Position numbers and translations under genes: made by a program. Under the pieces are notes generated by a model that made no database searches, had not been told where the DNA came from, and saw only the letters and a program-made list of their open reading frames with translations. From CAZDXJ01 sp050303615 (GTDB taxonomy: Bacteria > Pseudomonadota > Gammaproteobacteria > Methylococcales > Methylomonadaceae), in assembly GCA_050303615.1 (NCBI GenBank), contig JBNLCC010000071.1, forward strand, positions 1 through 20,598: a stretch of DNA of 20,598 nucleotides. The letters run 5' to 3'. Positions 6,711 to 14,795 of this stretch are shown piece after piece; the stretch's first letter is position 1; the number at the start of each line of letters is the position of its first letter.

Positions 6711-7574
6711 ATGAACGATTCGATCAAATTGCTTTGTTCCGGTGCTCTCATGCTACTTACGGCATGTGGCGACCAGTCAAACCAGAAACAATCTGACCAA
6801 GCGCTCGGCCAAGCTGCGAAACCAGCCAAGATCGTCGAACCCAGCGGCAATCTGTTTCGTGACACCTATAGTCCGTTACACTTTAAGCCAGCCATCGAAT
6901 CAGCCAGCGACGAGCAATGTCTGGTCTGTCACAGGGAAGTTTTGGAAAACAAAGTGCGCGCAGCGTCTCCCGCTGGCGTGAAGGCTGCCACCAGTATAGC
7001 TTGGTATCAACTTACCAGCACATACAGCGGCGACCAAGACACTTTTCATCGTCGGCATTTGGTGACGCCGTTGGCCAAGCAACTGATGAACTTTAAATGC
7101 AACACCTGCCACCAGGGTCACGACCCGCGCGATGAAGCCCCAGGCTCGTCGGCTACGGCCGCACCCCAAAGCGACAGAGGCTTTACCCTGCGCAAACAGG
7201 TTAACCCGGAAGCCATCTGCCTCAAATGTCACGGCCAGATGGTATCCGAAGAGATCATGGGCCTGACCGGTCCCTGGCCCGAGGTCAAACAATTTTTTTA
7301 TAACGATTGTCTGCCCTGCCATGCCTCCACCCGCACCAATAGACATAACGTCAACTATCTCAATGCCGCAGCCATAGAAGCGGCAGCAGTGGCCGGAAAA
7401 AGCGACAACACCGGCGGCGATGTTTGTTATGGCTGCCACGGTGGTCGCGCATGGTACCGCTTAACCTATCCATACCCCCGCAACGCTTGGCCGGAAATGC
7501 CGGAAGGTACTCCCGAGTGGGCAAAATCGCGGCCCACGCACTCAGAGCCACGCTTTCAAGAGGTCGAACTGTAA
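6711..7574 (+). CDS. Pentaheme cytochrome c lipoprotein
   Basis: A 287-residue exported cytochrome with five CxxCH heme c sites at residues 70-74 (CLVCH), 130-134 (CNTCH), 170-174 (CLKCH), 200-204 (CLPCH) and 239-243 (CYGCH), with further His available as distal ligands. The N-terminus MNDSIKLLCSGALMLLTAC is a lipoprotein signal with lipidated C19. The +2 residue is Gly, so export to the outer membrane is expected under the E. coli Lol rule. I chose the ATG at 6711 over an in-frame one at 6693, because the latter overlaps the preceding gene and would put a charged stretch ahead of the signal. The molybdoenzyme gene starts 2 bases after its stop, so it very likely exchanges electrons with that enzyme, directly or via the ferredoxin subunit. 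Heme count and export are seen; the partner is inferred. Confidence 0.9.
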   Translation: MNDSIKLLCSGALMLLTACGDQSNQKQSDQALGQAAKPAKIVEPSGNLFRDTYSPLHFKPAIESASDEQCLVCHREVLENKVRAASPAGVKAATSIAWYQLTSTYSGDQDTFHRRHLVTPLAKQLMNFKCNTCHQGHDPRDEAPGSSATAAPQSDRGFTLRKQVNPEAICLKCHGQMVSEEIMGLTGPWPEVKQFFYNDCLPCHASTRTNRHNVNYLNAAAIEAAAVAGKSDNTGGDVCYGCHGGRAWYRLTYPYPRNAWPEMPEGTPEWAKSRPTHSEPRFQEVEL

Positions 7575-7576
7575 CT

Positions 7577-10141
7577 ATGAACAATCCAGAATTACTCATT
7601 CTCAATCCGGCACGCCGCAGTTTTATGAAGACCATGGTCGGCGCTACCATGCTGGCAACAACCGGTAGTTTGCTTGAACTACTGTCGGACCGGAATGATG
7701 CTCAAGCTTTTGCCTACGAACCTTATTATTCGGACGACGAACTCACCACAGTAGTGACCTCCTGCGATCACAATTGCGGTTCACGCCATATGCTGGTTGC
7801 GCATAAAAAGGGTAATGTAATCGTGCGCCTGTCCACCGACGATGGCAGCTATCAGGCCCAAGGCGCATTAGGAAAGGACACGCTGGCCGAACCGCAGCTG
7901 CGAGCTTGTCTGCGTGGACGTTCCTACAGATCGCGTATTTATTCGCCCGAGCGCCTGCTTTACCCGATGATGCGAGTCGGCGAACGAGGAGAAGGCAAGT
8001 TCAAACGGGTCACTTGGGACGAGGCTCTGGATCATATTGCGCTAAAAATGGTAGAGCTGAAGAATCAATACGGGCCGACGGCCATCCTTGATCAAGCCTA
8101 TGCCGGCACGTCTTACGGCGTGCTGCACAGGTCCGACCAGATCGATGGTTTGCTGGCTCGCTTTCTCGGCATGTTCGGCTGTCGCACCAGTTCCTGGTCT
8201 GTACCAAGCTACCAAGGCACGACCTTTTCCTCCAACATTACCTTCGGCACAATCGAGGACGGTAATGAAGATGATGCCTTTGCACACAGCAAACTCATTA
8301 TCATGTGGGGTTGGAACCCTGCCTATACCTTCCATGGCGGCAATACTTTTTATTATATGCGTAAAGCCAAACAGCAGGGTTGCAAGTTCGTCGTTGTGGA
8401 TCCGCAATATACCGACTCGGCTGCGGCTTACGATGCCTGGTGGATACCCATTCGACCCAATACCGATGCATCCATGTTAGCCGGCATGGCACATTTTATC
8501 TTTAGCAACAATCTGCAGGACCAGATATTCATCGACAAATTCTGCCAGGGCATGGACACCGGTACTATGCCGGATTGGGCCAAAGACCAAGAAAGCTTTA
8601 AGGATTATATCCTCGGTAAAAACGACAACACCCCGAAAACGCCGGAATGGGCTGAAAAGATCTGCGGTGTTTCCGCTGCCGACATCAAAAAACTTGCAAA
8701 CATGTACGCCCGTACCAAACCGGCGGCGCTAAAAGCCTCCTGGGGTCCGGGACGCAACGCCTATGGAGAGCAATACAACCGCATGGCGGCGGCCTTGCAG
8801 GCGATGACTGGCAATATCGGCATTCTGGGCGGTTGCGCCGAGGGCGTCGGCAAAGGATGGCACGCGGAATCAATTGCCTATCCTTACGACGATTACGCCA
8901 ATATCTGGTGGTCTTCTATCAAATCCGACCGCTGGGCGCATTGCGTACTTAATTACCCGAATGTCAAACGTGAGGAAGTCGGACTTTGGCCGCGCGATGA
9001 TGAATTGGATGGAAAAATCCCTAACATCAAAGCCATTTTCTGGCACGGTTCGGATTGGTTCAACCAACTCACCAATATCAACAAGGAAATCGAGGCAATC
9101 AAGAAGCTGGAGCTGGTGGTGTGTTCCGATTCAACCATCACGCCTTCCGGTTTATGGGCCGACGTGCTGCTGCCTATCGCGACGCACTTCGAGCGTCACG
9201 ATGTTGCCTTGCCGTGGTACAAAGGCCATTACTACATTCATCGTCCCAAAGTCATCGAGCCGCTGGGTGAGTCCAAAACCGATTTTCAGATCTACACTGA
9301 ACTTGCCTACCGATTGGAGGAACTCGATCCTCAACTAGCGAATTTCGGCAAGACTTATAACCCGCGTGCTGATCGCAATTATTTCCGGAATCCGGAGAGG
9401 GTGGACGAAGCCTATTTGGCCGCTTGGTGGAAAAAAGTGCAGACATATCAGGGTGTCACCATGTCCTGGGAAGAATTCAAGCGCCGCGGTATATATAAAT
9501 TTGTCTTCGACCAACCTCATGTGGCCTTTCGCGAACAGGTCGAAAGCGGCAGGCCCTTTCAAACACCGTCCGGAAAAATCGAAATTTTTTCCACGACTCT
9601 TGCCAACGTACGGGACTGGACTAAAACTCAGTGGGGCTATGCCATTCCCGCTATTCCAAAGTGGATCGAACCTTTTGAATGGATCGGGCACTCCAAAACC
9701 AAGGACTTTCCTTTCCATATGATTACGCCGCATCCGCGCCACCGCACACATTCGATTTTCCATAACATTCCGTGGCTGCGGGAGACCTTCCAGCAGGAAA
9801 TCACCATCAACGCATCCGACGCCCAACGTTTGGATATTGTTACCGGCGATATCGTCGAAGCTTGGAACAAACGCGGCAAAATTGTACTTCCGGCTTATGT
9901 CACTGAACGTTGTCTGCCTGGCGTGGTCGTGGTGTACGAAGGCGCCTGGATGGATCTGGATAAGCAAGGGACAGACCGGTCCGGCAACCCTGATTTTCTA
10001 ACCCTGGACAAACCCAGTCCCGCTGGCGCTTTTGCATACAACACCATTCTGGTTAACCTTAAAAAATCCGCACTGCAACACCGCCCGGGCTGGGATAGCG
10101 AAGCGACTGCACGCTCCTTCATTTTTCGGCGCGATACTTAA
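7577..10141 (+). CDS. Tat-exported DmsA-like molybdopterin oxidoreductase, catalytic subunit
   Basis: An 854-residue member of the DMSO-reductase (bis-MGD molybdenum/tungsten) family. The N-terminus contains the twin-arginine signal ARRSFMKTM followed by a hydrophobic stretch, so the folded enzyme goes to the periplasm. The FS0 cluster region reads C63-DHN-C67-GSR-H71 ... LRACLRGRS with C111. The DmsA pattern is C-x3-C-x3-C ... C, so His stands where the third Cys should be. Downstream, VTWDEALDHIA, MWGWNPA, VVVDPQYTDSAA, GNIGILGG, PSGLWADVLLPIATHFER, FQTPSGKIEIF, HPRHRTHSIFHNIPWLRE and YEGAWMDLD are typical of DmsA-like enzymes. The Mo ligand cannot be assigned safely: the region GCRTSSWSVPSYQGTTF does not show the DmsA YSS pattern. 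The start at 7577 is preferred to an in-frame start at 7424, because it gives a proper Tat signal and does not overlap the cytochrome gene. The substrate is unknown; S- or N-oxide reduction, or the reverse oxidation, are options. Confidence 0.92.
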   Translation: MNNPELLILNPARRSFMKTMVGATMLATTGSLLELLSDRNDAQAFAYEPYYSDDELTTVVTSCDHNCGSRHMLVAHKKGNVIVRLSTDDGSYQAQGALGKDTLAEPQLRACLRGRSYRSRIYSPERLLYPMMRVGERGEGKFKRVTWDEALDHIALKMVELKNQYGPTAILDQAYAGTSYGVLHRSDQIDGLLARFLGMFGCRTSSWSVPSYQGTTFSSNITFGTIEDGNEDDAFAHSKLIIMWGWNPAYTFHGGNTFYYMRKAKQQGCKFVVVDPQYTDSAAAYDAWWIPIRPNTDASMLAGMAHFIFSNNLQDQIFIDKFCQGMDTGTMPDWAKDQESFKDYILGKNDNTPKTPEWAEKICGVSAADIKKLANMYARTKPAALKASWGPGRNAYGEQYNRMAAALQAMTGNIGILGGCAEGVGKGWHAESIAYPYDDYANIWWSSIKSDRWAHCVLNYPNVKREEVGLWPRDDELDGKIPNIKAIFWHGSDWFNQLTNINKEIEAIKKLELVVCSDSTITPSGLWADVLLPIATHFERHDVALPWYKGHYYIHRPKVIEPLGESKTDFQIYTELAYRLEELDPQLANFGKTYNPRADRNYFRNPERVDEAYLAAWWKKVQTYQGVTMSWEEFKRRGIYKFVFDQPHVAFREQVESGRPFQTPSGKIEIFSTTLANVRDWTKTQWGYAIPAIPKWIEPFEWIGHSKTKDFPFHMITPHPRHRTHSIFHNIPWLRETFQQEITINASDAQRLDIVTGDIVEAWNKRGKIVLPAYVTERCLPGVVVVYEGAWMDLDKQGTDRSGNPDFLTLDKPSPAGAFAYNTILVNLKKSALQHRPGWDSEATARSFIFRRDT

Positions 10142-10151
10142 AGGAACGGAC

Positions 10152-10817
10152 ATGACTAAAAAGTTAGACAAAGACCAAGTCGACGCTGCTCTCAAGCGCA
10201 AGGTAACCCAAATGTATCAGCCGGTGAAACCAGCCCAACAGTTTGGTTTCGTACATAACAACGTCGATTGCATCGGCTGCCGGGCCTGCGAAATTGCCTG
10301 CAAGGACAAGAATGGTTTGCCGCCGGGGCCTCGTTTCCGGCGCGTCATGTATGTCGAGGGCGGCACGTTTCCCGACGTATTTGCTTACAAGGTCAACATG
10401 TCCTGCAACCATTGCGCCGACCCCGCCTGTCTGCCGACATGTCCTACCGGTGCTATCTGGAAGCGCGAAAAAGACGGCATCGTGGACATCGACTCGTCGC
10501 TGTGCATCGGCTGCCGCAAGTGCGAAGCGGCTTGTCCCTATGGTGCGCCGCAGTGGAACCCTAAAGAGCAAGTGATACAGAAATGCAATTTGTGCGTGGA
10601 CGAAATCGACGCTGGTCGCAAACCTTATTGCGTTCAGGGCTGCATGATGCGGGTGTTGGACATCGGACCCATCGATAAACTGCTGGACGGTTCTCAACCA
10701 ACGCCGGCTGTCGGCCCGAACGACAAAACAGTTAATCAGGTGAAGAACATGGCCAATCCGGAGCTTACCCACCCATCGATTGCGTTTGTGCCACATAAGA
10801 AAGGAAAAGTCAAATGA
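10152..10817 (+). CDS. DmsB-like four-cluster ferredoxin subunit
   Basis: A 221-residue iron-sulfur protein carrying four cysteine groups for [4Fe-4S] clusters: CIGCRACEIAC, CNHCADPACLPTC, CIGCRKCEAAC and CNLC-x11-CVQGC. This is the order and size of the electron-transfer subunit of DMSO-reductase-type enzymes (DmsB about 205 residues). It lacks a signal of its own and would be exported by hitch-hiking on the Tat signal of the catalytic subunit. The ATG at 10152 follows AAGGAAC and lies 10 bases after the molybdoenzyme stop. A longer frame reading back to 10032 overlaps the catalytic gene and was rejected. It overlaps the chaperone gene by 4 bases (ATGA). It should link the Mo centre to a cytochrome or membrane partner; no DmsC-type anchor follows. 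Confidence 0.93.
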   Translation: MTKKLDKDQVDAALKRKVTQMYQPVKPAQQFGFVHNNVDCIGCRACEIACKDKNGLPPGPRFRRVMYVEGGTFPDVFAYKVNMSCNHCADPACLPTCPTGAIWKREKDGIVDIDSSLCIGCRKCEAACPYGAPQWNPKEQVIQKCNLCVDEIDAGRKPYCVQGCMMRVLDIGPIDKLLDGSQPTPAVGPNDKTVNQVKNMANPELTHPSIAFVPHKKGKVK

Positions 10818-11560
10818 TATTAACCCCTTATATCGGTTCCGTACTGGCTGAAGATGTATCAACCCTGGCTATTTTACAGGATAAAGAAATCTCGCCATAT
10901 GTAATAGCTGGCTTAAAGGACCTGGAATTTCCAAACAACCTCGGCTTGCTGCCGGCCGACGACATAGGCCGGCAAGCATTCCTAGTGATGGAGGAAGTGG
11001 TTGCCGCATTTCCAACCGCACCCGACACTGCGTTTCTGGACCAATTGGCGGCCGACTACGCCGCCATCTACCTGACCGGCGCTTTCGGCGCGTCGCCTTA
11101 CGAATCGTACTGGCTTTCCGATGACCACCTGATTTGTCAGGATGCCATGTTCGACATGCGAGCCTTGTATGCCGGTGCCGGCCTGGCGGCGCCCAACTGG
11201 CGCATGCGACCGGATGATCACCTAGTGTTTCAGCTGCAATTTCTTGGCAAGCTGTTAACAAAGGCAAACAATAATGATGGTTGGCGCTCACTGGCCCGTT
11301 TCCTCGACTACCACCTTCTGCGCTGGTTATCGGATTTCGCCAGCCGCGTGAGCAACCGTTGCGACACCCCGTTCTACGCCGCTCTGGCCCTGCTTACCGA
11401 CATTTGGTGCCATCAGTTACGCGGTTTGCTCGAACAACATTTGGGCGAGGACCGGCTGACCACCAAGGAAATAGAAGAACACCTGAACTCGCAGCGTATT
11501 GCGGAGGCAGAAGAAGTTCCCATATATTTCGCTCCTGGCGGCGCCGGGCCCAGTTGGTAA
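10814..11560 (+). CDS. TorD/DmsD-family molybdoenzyme chaperone
   Basis: A 248-residue, mostly helical cytoplasmic protein of the TorD/DmsD/NarJ redox-enzyme maturation family. Recognisable are the AADYAAIYLTGAFGASPYES region (about 85-102), with YWLSDDHL directly after it, and the family hallmark RPDDHLVFQLQFLGKLL (about 133-149), equivalent to E/RPDDH in TorD. Such chaperones bind the Tat signal of their partner and hold export until the molybdenum cofactor and clusters are in place. The start overlaps the ferredoxin stop (ATGA), showing tight coupling in the operon lipoprotein-cytochrome-Mo subunit-ferredoxin-chaperone. The client is presumably the Tat-bearing catalytic subunit at 7577-10141, perhaps also the Tat ferredoxin at 12341. 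Confidence 0.88.
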   Translation: MILTPYIGSVLAEDVSTLAILQDKEISPYVIAGLKDLEFPNNLGLLPADDIGRQAFLVMEEVVAAFPTAPDTAFLDQLAADYAAIYLTGAFGASPYESYWLSDDHLICQDAMFDMRALYAGAGLAAPNWRMRPDDHLVFQLQFLGKLLTKANNNDGWRSLARFLDYHLLRWLSDFASRVSNRCDTPFYAALALLTDIWCHQLRGLLEQHLGEDRLTTKEIEEHLNSQRIAEAEEVPIYFAPGGAGPSW

Positions 11561-11669
11561 TGTCATGTTTACACCCAAAGGAATTCCTTCCACAAAAATG
11601 CTATCACACCTTGCGGATTTCTATTGCCGGGATACTCAAGCCAGTATTTTCAACCTTAATGGAGTTTTT

Positions 11670-12089
11670 ATGAAGAAAAATGAGTCTATCACAAAAATTA
11701 TGAGTGCTAATGTCACTACGGTGCAGTTGGGCCAGCCTCTCAGCGATATTCGCAAACTGATGTGTGATGCGCACTATCATCATATTCCCATTGTTGACGG
11801 CAAGAAACTGGTCGGGCTAGTGAGTTTTACCGATCTTATGAAAATTAACGTGCTGATTAGCGGCGCCAACAAGCGGACGGTAGATACAATTCTTGATCAG
11901 CAGTTCACAATTGCCGACATCATGACTACCCAGTTGACATCCATCCGGCAAACGGAGACGATCCGCCAAGCAGCGGAACTTCTTTCCGAGGGATATTTCC
12001 ATTCGCTGCCCATCGTTGACAACGAGGAAAATGTCGTCGGTATTGTCACCACGACAGACCTGATCCATTTTCTCATCGACCAATACTAA
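11670..12089 (+). CDS. Stand-alone two-CBS-domain protein
   Basis: A 139-residue cytoplasmic protein consisting of one Bateman module. CBS 1 spans roughly residues 8-62 (IMSANVTTVQ ... HHIPIVDGKKLVGLVSFTDL) and CBS 2 roughly 80-136 (DIMTTQLTSI ... FHSLPIVDNEENVVGIVTTT). Both have the closing xGxVTxxDL motif. CBS pairs bind adenine nucleotides or related ligands and regulate a partner protein; alone they often respond to energy state. I chose the ATG at 11670 because GGAG lies 5 bases before it and the fold begins there. A longer frame from 11499 overlaps the chaperone gene. A 109-base gap (containing the 12-bp palindrome AAGGAATTCCTT at 11578-11589) separates it from the chaperone. Its target is unknown; the location between the two electron-transfer modules suggests a regulatory tie. 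Confidence 0.88.
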   Translation: MKKNESITKIMSANVTTVQLGQPLSDIRKLMCDAHYHHIPIVDGKKLVGLVSFTDLMKINVLISGANKRTVDTILDQQFTIADIMTTQLTSIRQTETIRQAAELLSEGYFHSLPIVDNEENVVGIVTTTDLIHFLIDQY

Positions 12090-12340
12090 TCCGGGGACAT
12101 GTGATGAATTTGATACGCAGCAGGGTTACCAAGAGTCTAAATCGGTAGCCTGCGGTTGCTATACAGTGCGATTGTGCGACTAACTTCCGAAAACTTCTGT
12201 GGTTGACGCTCATTCATTTGATGGTATCCCGCCACGTCAAGCTCCTAGGCGTTTTATCACCAAGCGATGATCCGATGAACCAACATTATTGAATCTGCAA
12301 TCCGATCAGGAAAAATGAATTTAATCAGGAGAAAACATCA
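12090..12340 (+). other. Intergenic region with two short MNLIR mini-ORFs
   Basis: 251 bases between the CBS gene and module B. It holds no full gene. A 14-codon frame at 12104-12148 reads MNLIRSRVTKSLNR and is preceded by GGGGA. A 9-codon frame at 12315-12344 reads MNLIRRKHQ, is preceded by CAGGAAAA, and its TGA overlaps the ATG of the ferredoxin gene. No convincing terminator, sigma-70 or sigma-54 promoter was seen, so module B may be read through from upstream or use an unrecognised promoter. Confidence 0.4.
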
Positions 12341-13423
12341 ATGACTCCCAAAAAACATACTAAATCAGCGGCGACTTCGTCGTCGTGTGCCAAATGTTCA
12401 GGGCAGTGCATGTCGACAGCGTCGGTCGACAACGTCGACATGTCCCGCCGCAATTTTCTGAAAGGTGCCGGCATGCTAAGCGTCAGTGCTCTGATGGGTA
12501 CGGCTGCGTTAATGACCAATTCAGACGATGCAAGGGCGAACATGGAATGGGCGGAGTGGTTCCAAGGTAACTACCGTCTGATGACCGATGCGGAAAAAGC
12601 CGAGGCGCGAGCCAGACTGGAGCGGCGCTATTCTCGCGAATATGGCAAGCGCGTCACTGTCGACGGCACACCGGCACTGGAAGGCGTGCTGTTCGGCTAT
12701 GCCTTGAACATCAAGAAGTGCATAGGCTGCCGGCGTTGCGCTAAAGCCTGCGTTGAAGAAAACAATCAGTCGCGCAGCGACGAACAGGATATGGAATGGA
12801 TCCGAGTACTGAAAATGGAAAAGGGTGAATACAGTGCCAAAAAACGGGATGTCGGTTTTCCGGAAGGGCTTGGTATCCAGGTAGGCGGCAATGCTTTTAA
12901 CCCTGTCGGCGTCATGATGGAAGGTGAACATTATTATCAGCCCGACAAGGTGCCGGAGCAAGACGCTGTCTACATGCCCATCGCCTGCATGCAATGTGAA
13001 AACCCGCCCTGCGTCAAGGTCTGCCCCGTACGGACAACTTACCGCGAGGCCGATGGCCCGGTCGTCATCGATTACAACTGGTGCATCGGCTGCCGCATGT
13101 GTATGAATGCCTGCCCTTATTGGGCGCGTCGCTTCAATTGGGGCGAACCGAACCTACCCAAGGAACAGATGAACCCGGTCACTCATTACCTAGGCAACCG
13201 GCCGCGCATGAAAGGCGTGGTCGAAAAATGCACCTGGTGTATCCAGCGTACCCGCCAGGGCCGCTATCCCGCTTGCGTGGAGGTTTGTCCGGTGGGTGCC
13301 CGCAAGTTCGGAAATCTGCTGGATCCGCATAGCGAGGTTAGCAGGATCATTGCCCGCAAGCCGGTGTTCCGTTTAAAAACGGAACAGAATACTAATCCGA
13401 AATTCTTTTATTATATTGATTAA
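12341..13423 (+). CDS. Tat-exported four-cluster ferredoxin (DsrO/NrfC-like)
   Basis: A 360-residue iron-sulfur protein with a twin-arginine signal MSRRNFLKGAGMLSVSALMG starting at residue 34, so it acts in the periplasm. Four Cys groups follow: CIGCRRCAKAC, CMQCENPPCVKVC, CIGCRMCMNAC and CTWC-x11-CVEVC, as in the DsrO, NrfC and HmcB class that partners NrfD-type membrane proteins. The start at 12341 is supported by CAGGAG 9 bases upstream. It gives an unusually long Tat n-region of 33 residues that itself contains CAKCSGQC (C16, C19, C23). The ATG at residue 34 would give a conventional signal and cannot be excluded. The nrfD-like gene begins 12 bases downstream, forming module B. It should pass electrons between the membrane protein and the multiheme cytochrome. 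Confidence 0.92.
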   Translation: MTPKKHTKSAATSSSCAKCSGQCMSTASVDNVDMSRRNFLKGAGMLSVSALMGTAALMTNSDDARANMEWAEWFQGNYRLMTDAEKAEARARLERRYSREYGKRVTVDGTPALEGVLFGYALNIKKCIGCRRCAKACVEENNQSRSDEQDMEWIRVLKMEKGEYSAKKRDVGFPEGLGIQVGGNAFNPVGVMMEGEHYYQPDKVPEQDAVYMPIACMQCENPPCVKVCPVRTTYREADGPVVIDYNWCIGCRMCMNACPYWARRFNWGEPNLPKEQMNPVTHYLGNRPRMKGVVEKCTWCIQRTRQGRYPACVEVCPVGARKFGNLLDPHSEVSRIIARKPVFRLKTEQNTNPKFFYYID

Positions 13424-13435
13424 AGGTGCGTTGTT

Positions 13436-14785
13436 ATGGAAAGTATAACCCAACGCGTACTCGATTACCTTGCCGAAACCCGCTTACTAAGAGAATTGAA
13501 GCGTATACTCGGGGATAAAGTCAGCCGGTTTGTACTGGATTACTTTTTTTACGTTGTCAAAGGCGGCATGTTATTTTATGTTTGGGTCTTTTTACTGATC
13601 GGCTTGATCGGCTGTCTGATGTACGGCAACTATCTGCACGCCACCGAGGGCCTGGCTTATACCGGTATGACAAATCAAGCCAGCGATGGTCTGTATCTAG
13701 CGAATCTGATTTTCCTGGTCGGTATCGCCGCCGGAGCGGTTACTATCGTCTTTCCGGCTTACGTCTATCACCACAAAGCCTTGCATAGGGTGACGGTGTT
13801 GGGTGAAATGCTGGCGATTGCAGCGGTTATCATGTGTGTCCTGTTCGTGCTGTCCCATATGGGGCGCCCGGATCGACTCTGGCACATGGCGCCTATTATC
13901 GGCGTCTTTAATATTCCGTATTCTATGCTGGCCTGGGATACGCTAGTGCTGATCGGTTACATGCTGTTGAATATGATCTGCGGGTTTTATTTCCTTTACC
14001 GGAAATATATGGGCGAACCCTTGAACAATAAGTTTTATCTGCCGTTGATCTATCTTTCTATCGTCTGGGCCTTGAGTATACACACGGTAACGGCTTTTCT
14101 GATCAGCACCATGCCGGCTCGTCCCATGTGGCACCACGACATGATGCCTATACGTTTCATCACTACAGCGTTCGCCGCCGGCCCGTCGATGATCATTTTA
14201 ATTTTTCTGATCGTACGCAATCGCACTCGGTTTTGGATCGAAAATGAGGCTATCGACATGTTGTCGCAAATCGTCACCTACTGTCTAGGTATTGCGTTGT
14301 TTCTGGCTTTCTCGGAGGTCGTTACCGAGCTATACCACGATACCGAGCATTCTCTGGGCTTGAAATTCCTGATGTTCGGAGAGCACGGGTTAGACGATCT
14401 GGTACCCTGGTATTGGAGTTCACTGGCCGCCAATATTACCGCTTTTCTGATTCTGTTGACGCCTCGCTTGCGTAAAGACTATCGCGTTTTACCCCTAGCA
14501 TGCCTACTTACATTCGGCGGTATTTGGATCGAAAAGGGAATGGGCCTGCTGATTCCGGGCTACCTTCCCACACCAATCGGCGAGTTTGGCCGCTACGTTC
14601 CCACTACGCTGGAAATTCTCGTGACCTTGGGCAACTGGGCGCTGGGCTTGCTGATATTAACCGTGCTTTTAAAAGGAGCGATAGGCGTGCTGCTGGGCGA
14701 AATCGAATATGGCAAAAGCGTCTCAATCAACAGTTCCGGTACCGCAGATAACAATGCGCCGGCATCAACACCCGAGGCAGTTTAA
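13436..14785 (+). CDS. DsrP/NrfD-like polytopic membrane protein
   Basis: A 449-residue integral membrane protein with about ten hydrophobic segments. The early ones are VVKGGMLFYVWVFLLIGLIG and a stretch with LIFLVGIAAGAVTIV. Family features include the Gly-rich GIAAGAV helix, FVLSHMGRPDRLWH, ISTMPARPMWHHD and a late WIEKGMGLLIPGYLPTPIGE, which closely recalls DsrP/HybB-type NrfD proteins. These proteins bind menaquinol or ubiquinol at the periplasmic side and pass electrons to a ferredoxin partner; the partner here is the preceding Tat ferredoxin. The C-terminal tail is polar (SSGTADNNAPASTPEAV). The multiheme cytochrome gene follows after 10 bases. The direction (quinol oxidation or quinone reduction) cannot be told. 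Confidence 0.92.
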   Translation: MESITQRVLDYLAETRLLRELKRILGDKVSRFVLDYFFYVVKGGMLFYVWVFLLIGLIGCLMYGNYLHATEGLAYTGMTNQASDGLYLANLIFLVGIAAGAVTIVFPAYVYHHKALHRVTVLGEMLAIAAVIMCVLFVLSHMGRPDRLWHMAPIIGVFNIPYSMLAWDTLVLIGYMLLNMICGFYFLYRKYMGEPLNNKFYLPLIYLSIVWALSIHTVTAFLISTMPARPMWHHDMMPIRFITTAFAAGPSMIILIFLIVRNRTRFWIENEAIDMLSQIVTYCLGIALFLAFSEVVTELYHDTEHSLGLKFLMFGEHGLDDLVPWYWSSLAANITAFLILLTPRLRKDYRVLPLACLLTFGGIWIEKGMGLLIPGYLPTPIGEFGRYVPTTLEILVTLGNWALGLLILTVLLKGAIGVLLGEIEYGKSVSINSSGTADNNAPASTPEAV

Positions 14786-14795
14786 AGAGAAAACC

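Noticed and set aside
7424..7576. Upstream start for the molybdoenzyme
   Set aside because: It would overlap the cytochrome gene by 150 bases and bury the twin-arginine motif far from the N-terminus.
9335..9967. 210-codon open frame on the minus strand inside the molybdoenzyme gene
   Set aside because: Antisense to conserved DmsA-like motifs; no family features or ribosome binding site. The same holds for the minus-strand frame 6900-7439 opposite the pentaheme cytochrome.
11499..11669. Upstream start for the CBS protein
   Set aside because: It overlaps the chaperone gene and adds a sequence without similarity to CBS proteins; the ATG at 11670 has its own ribosome binding site.
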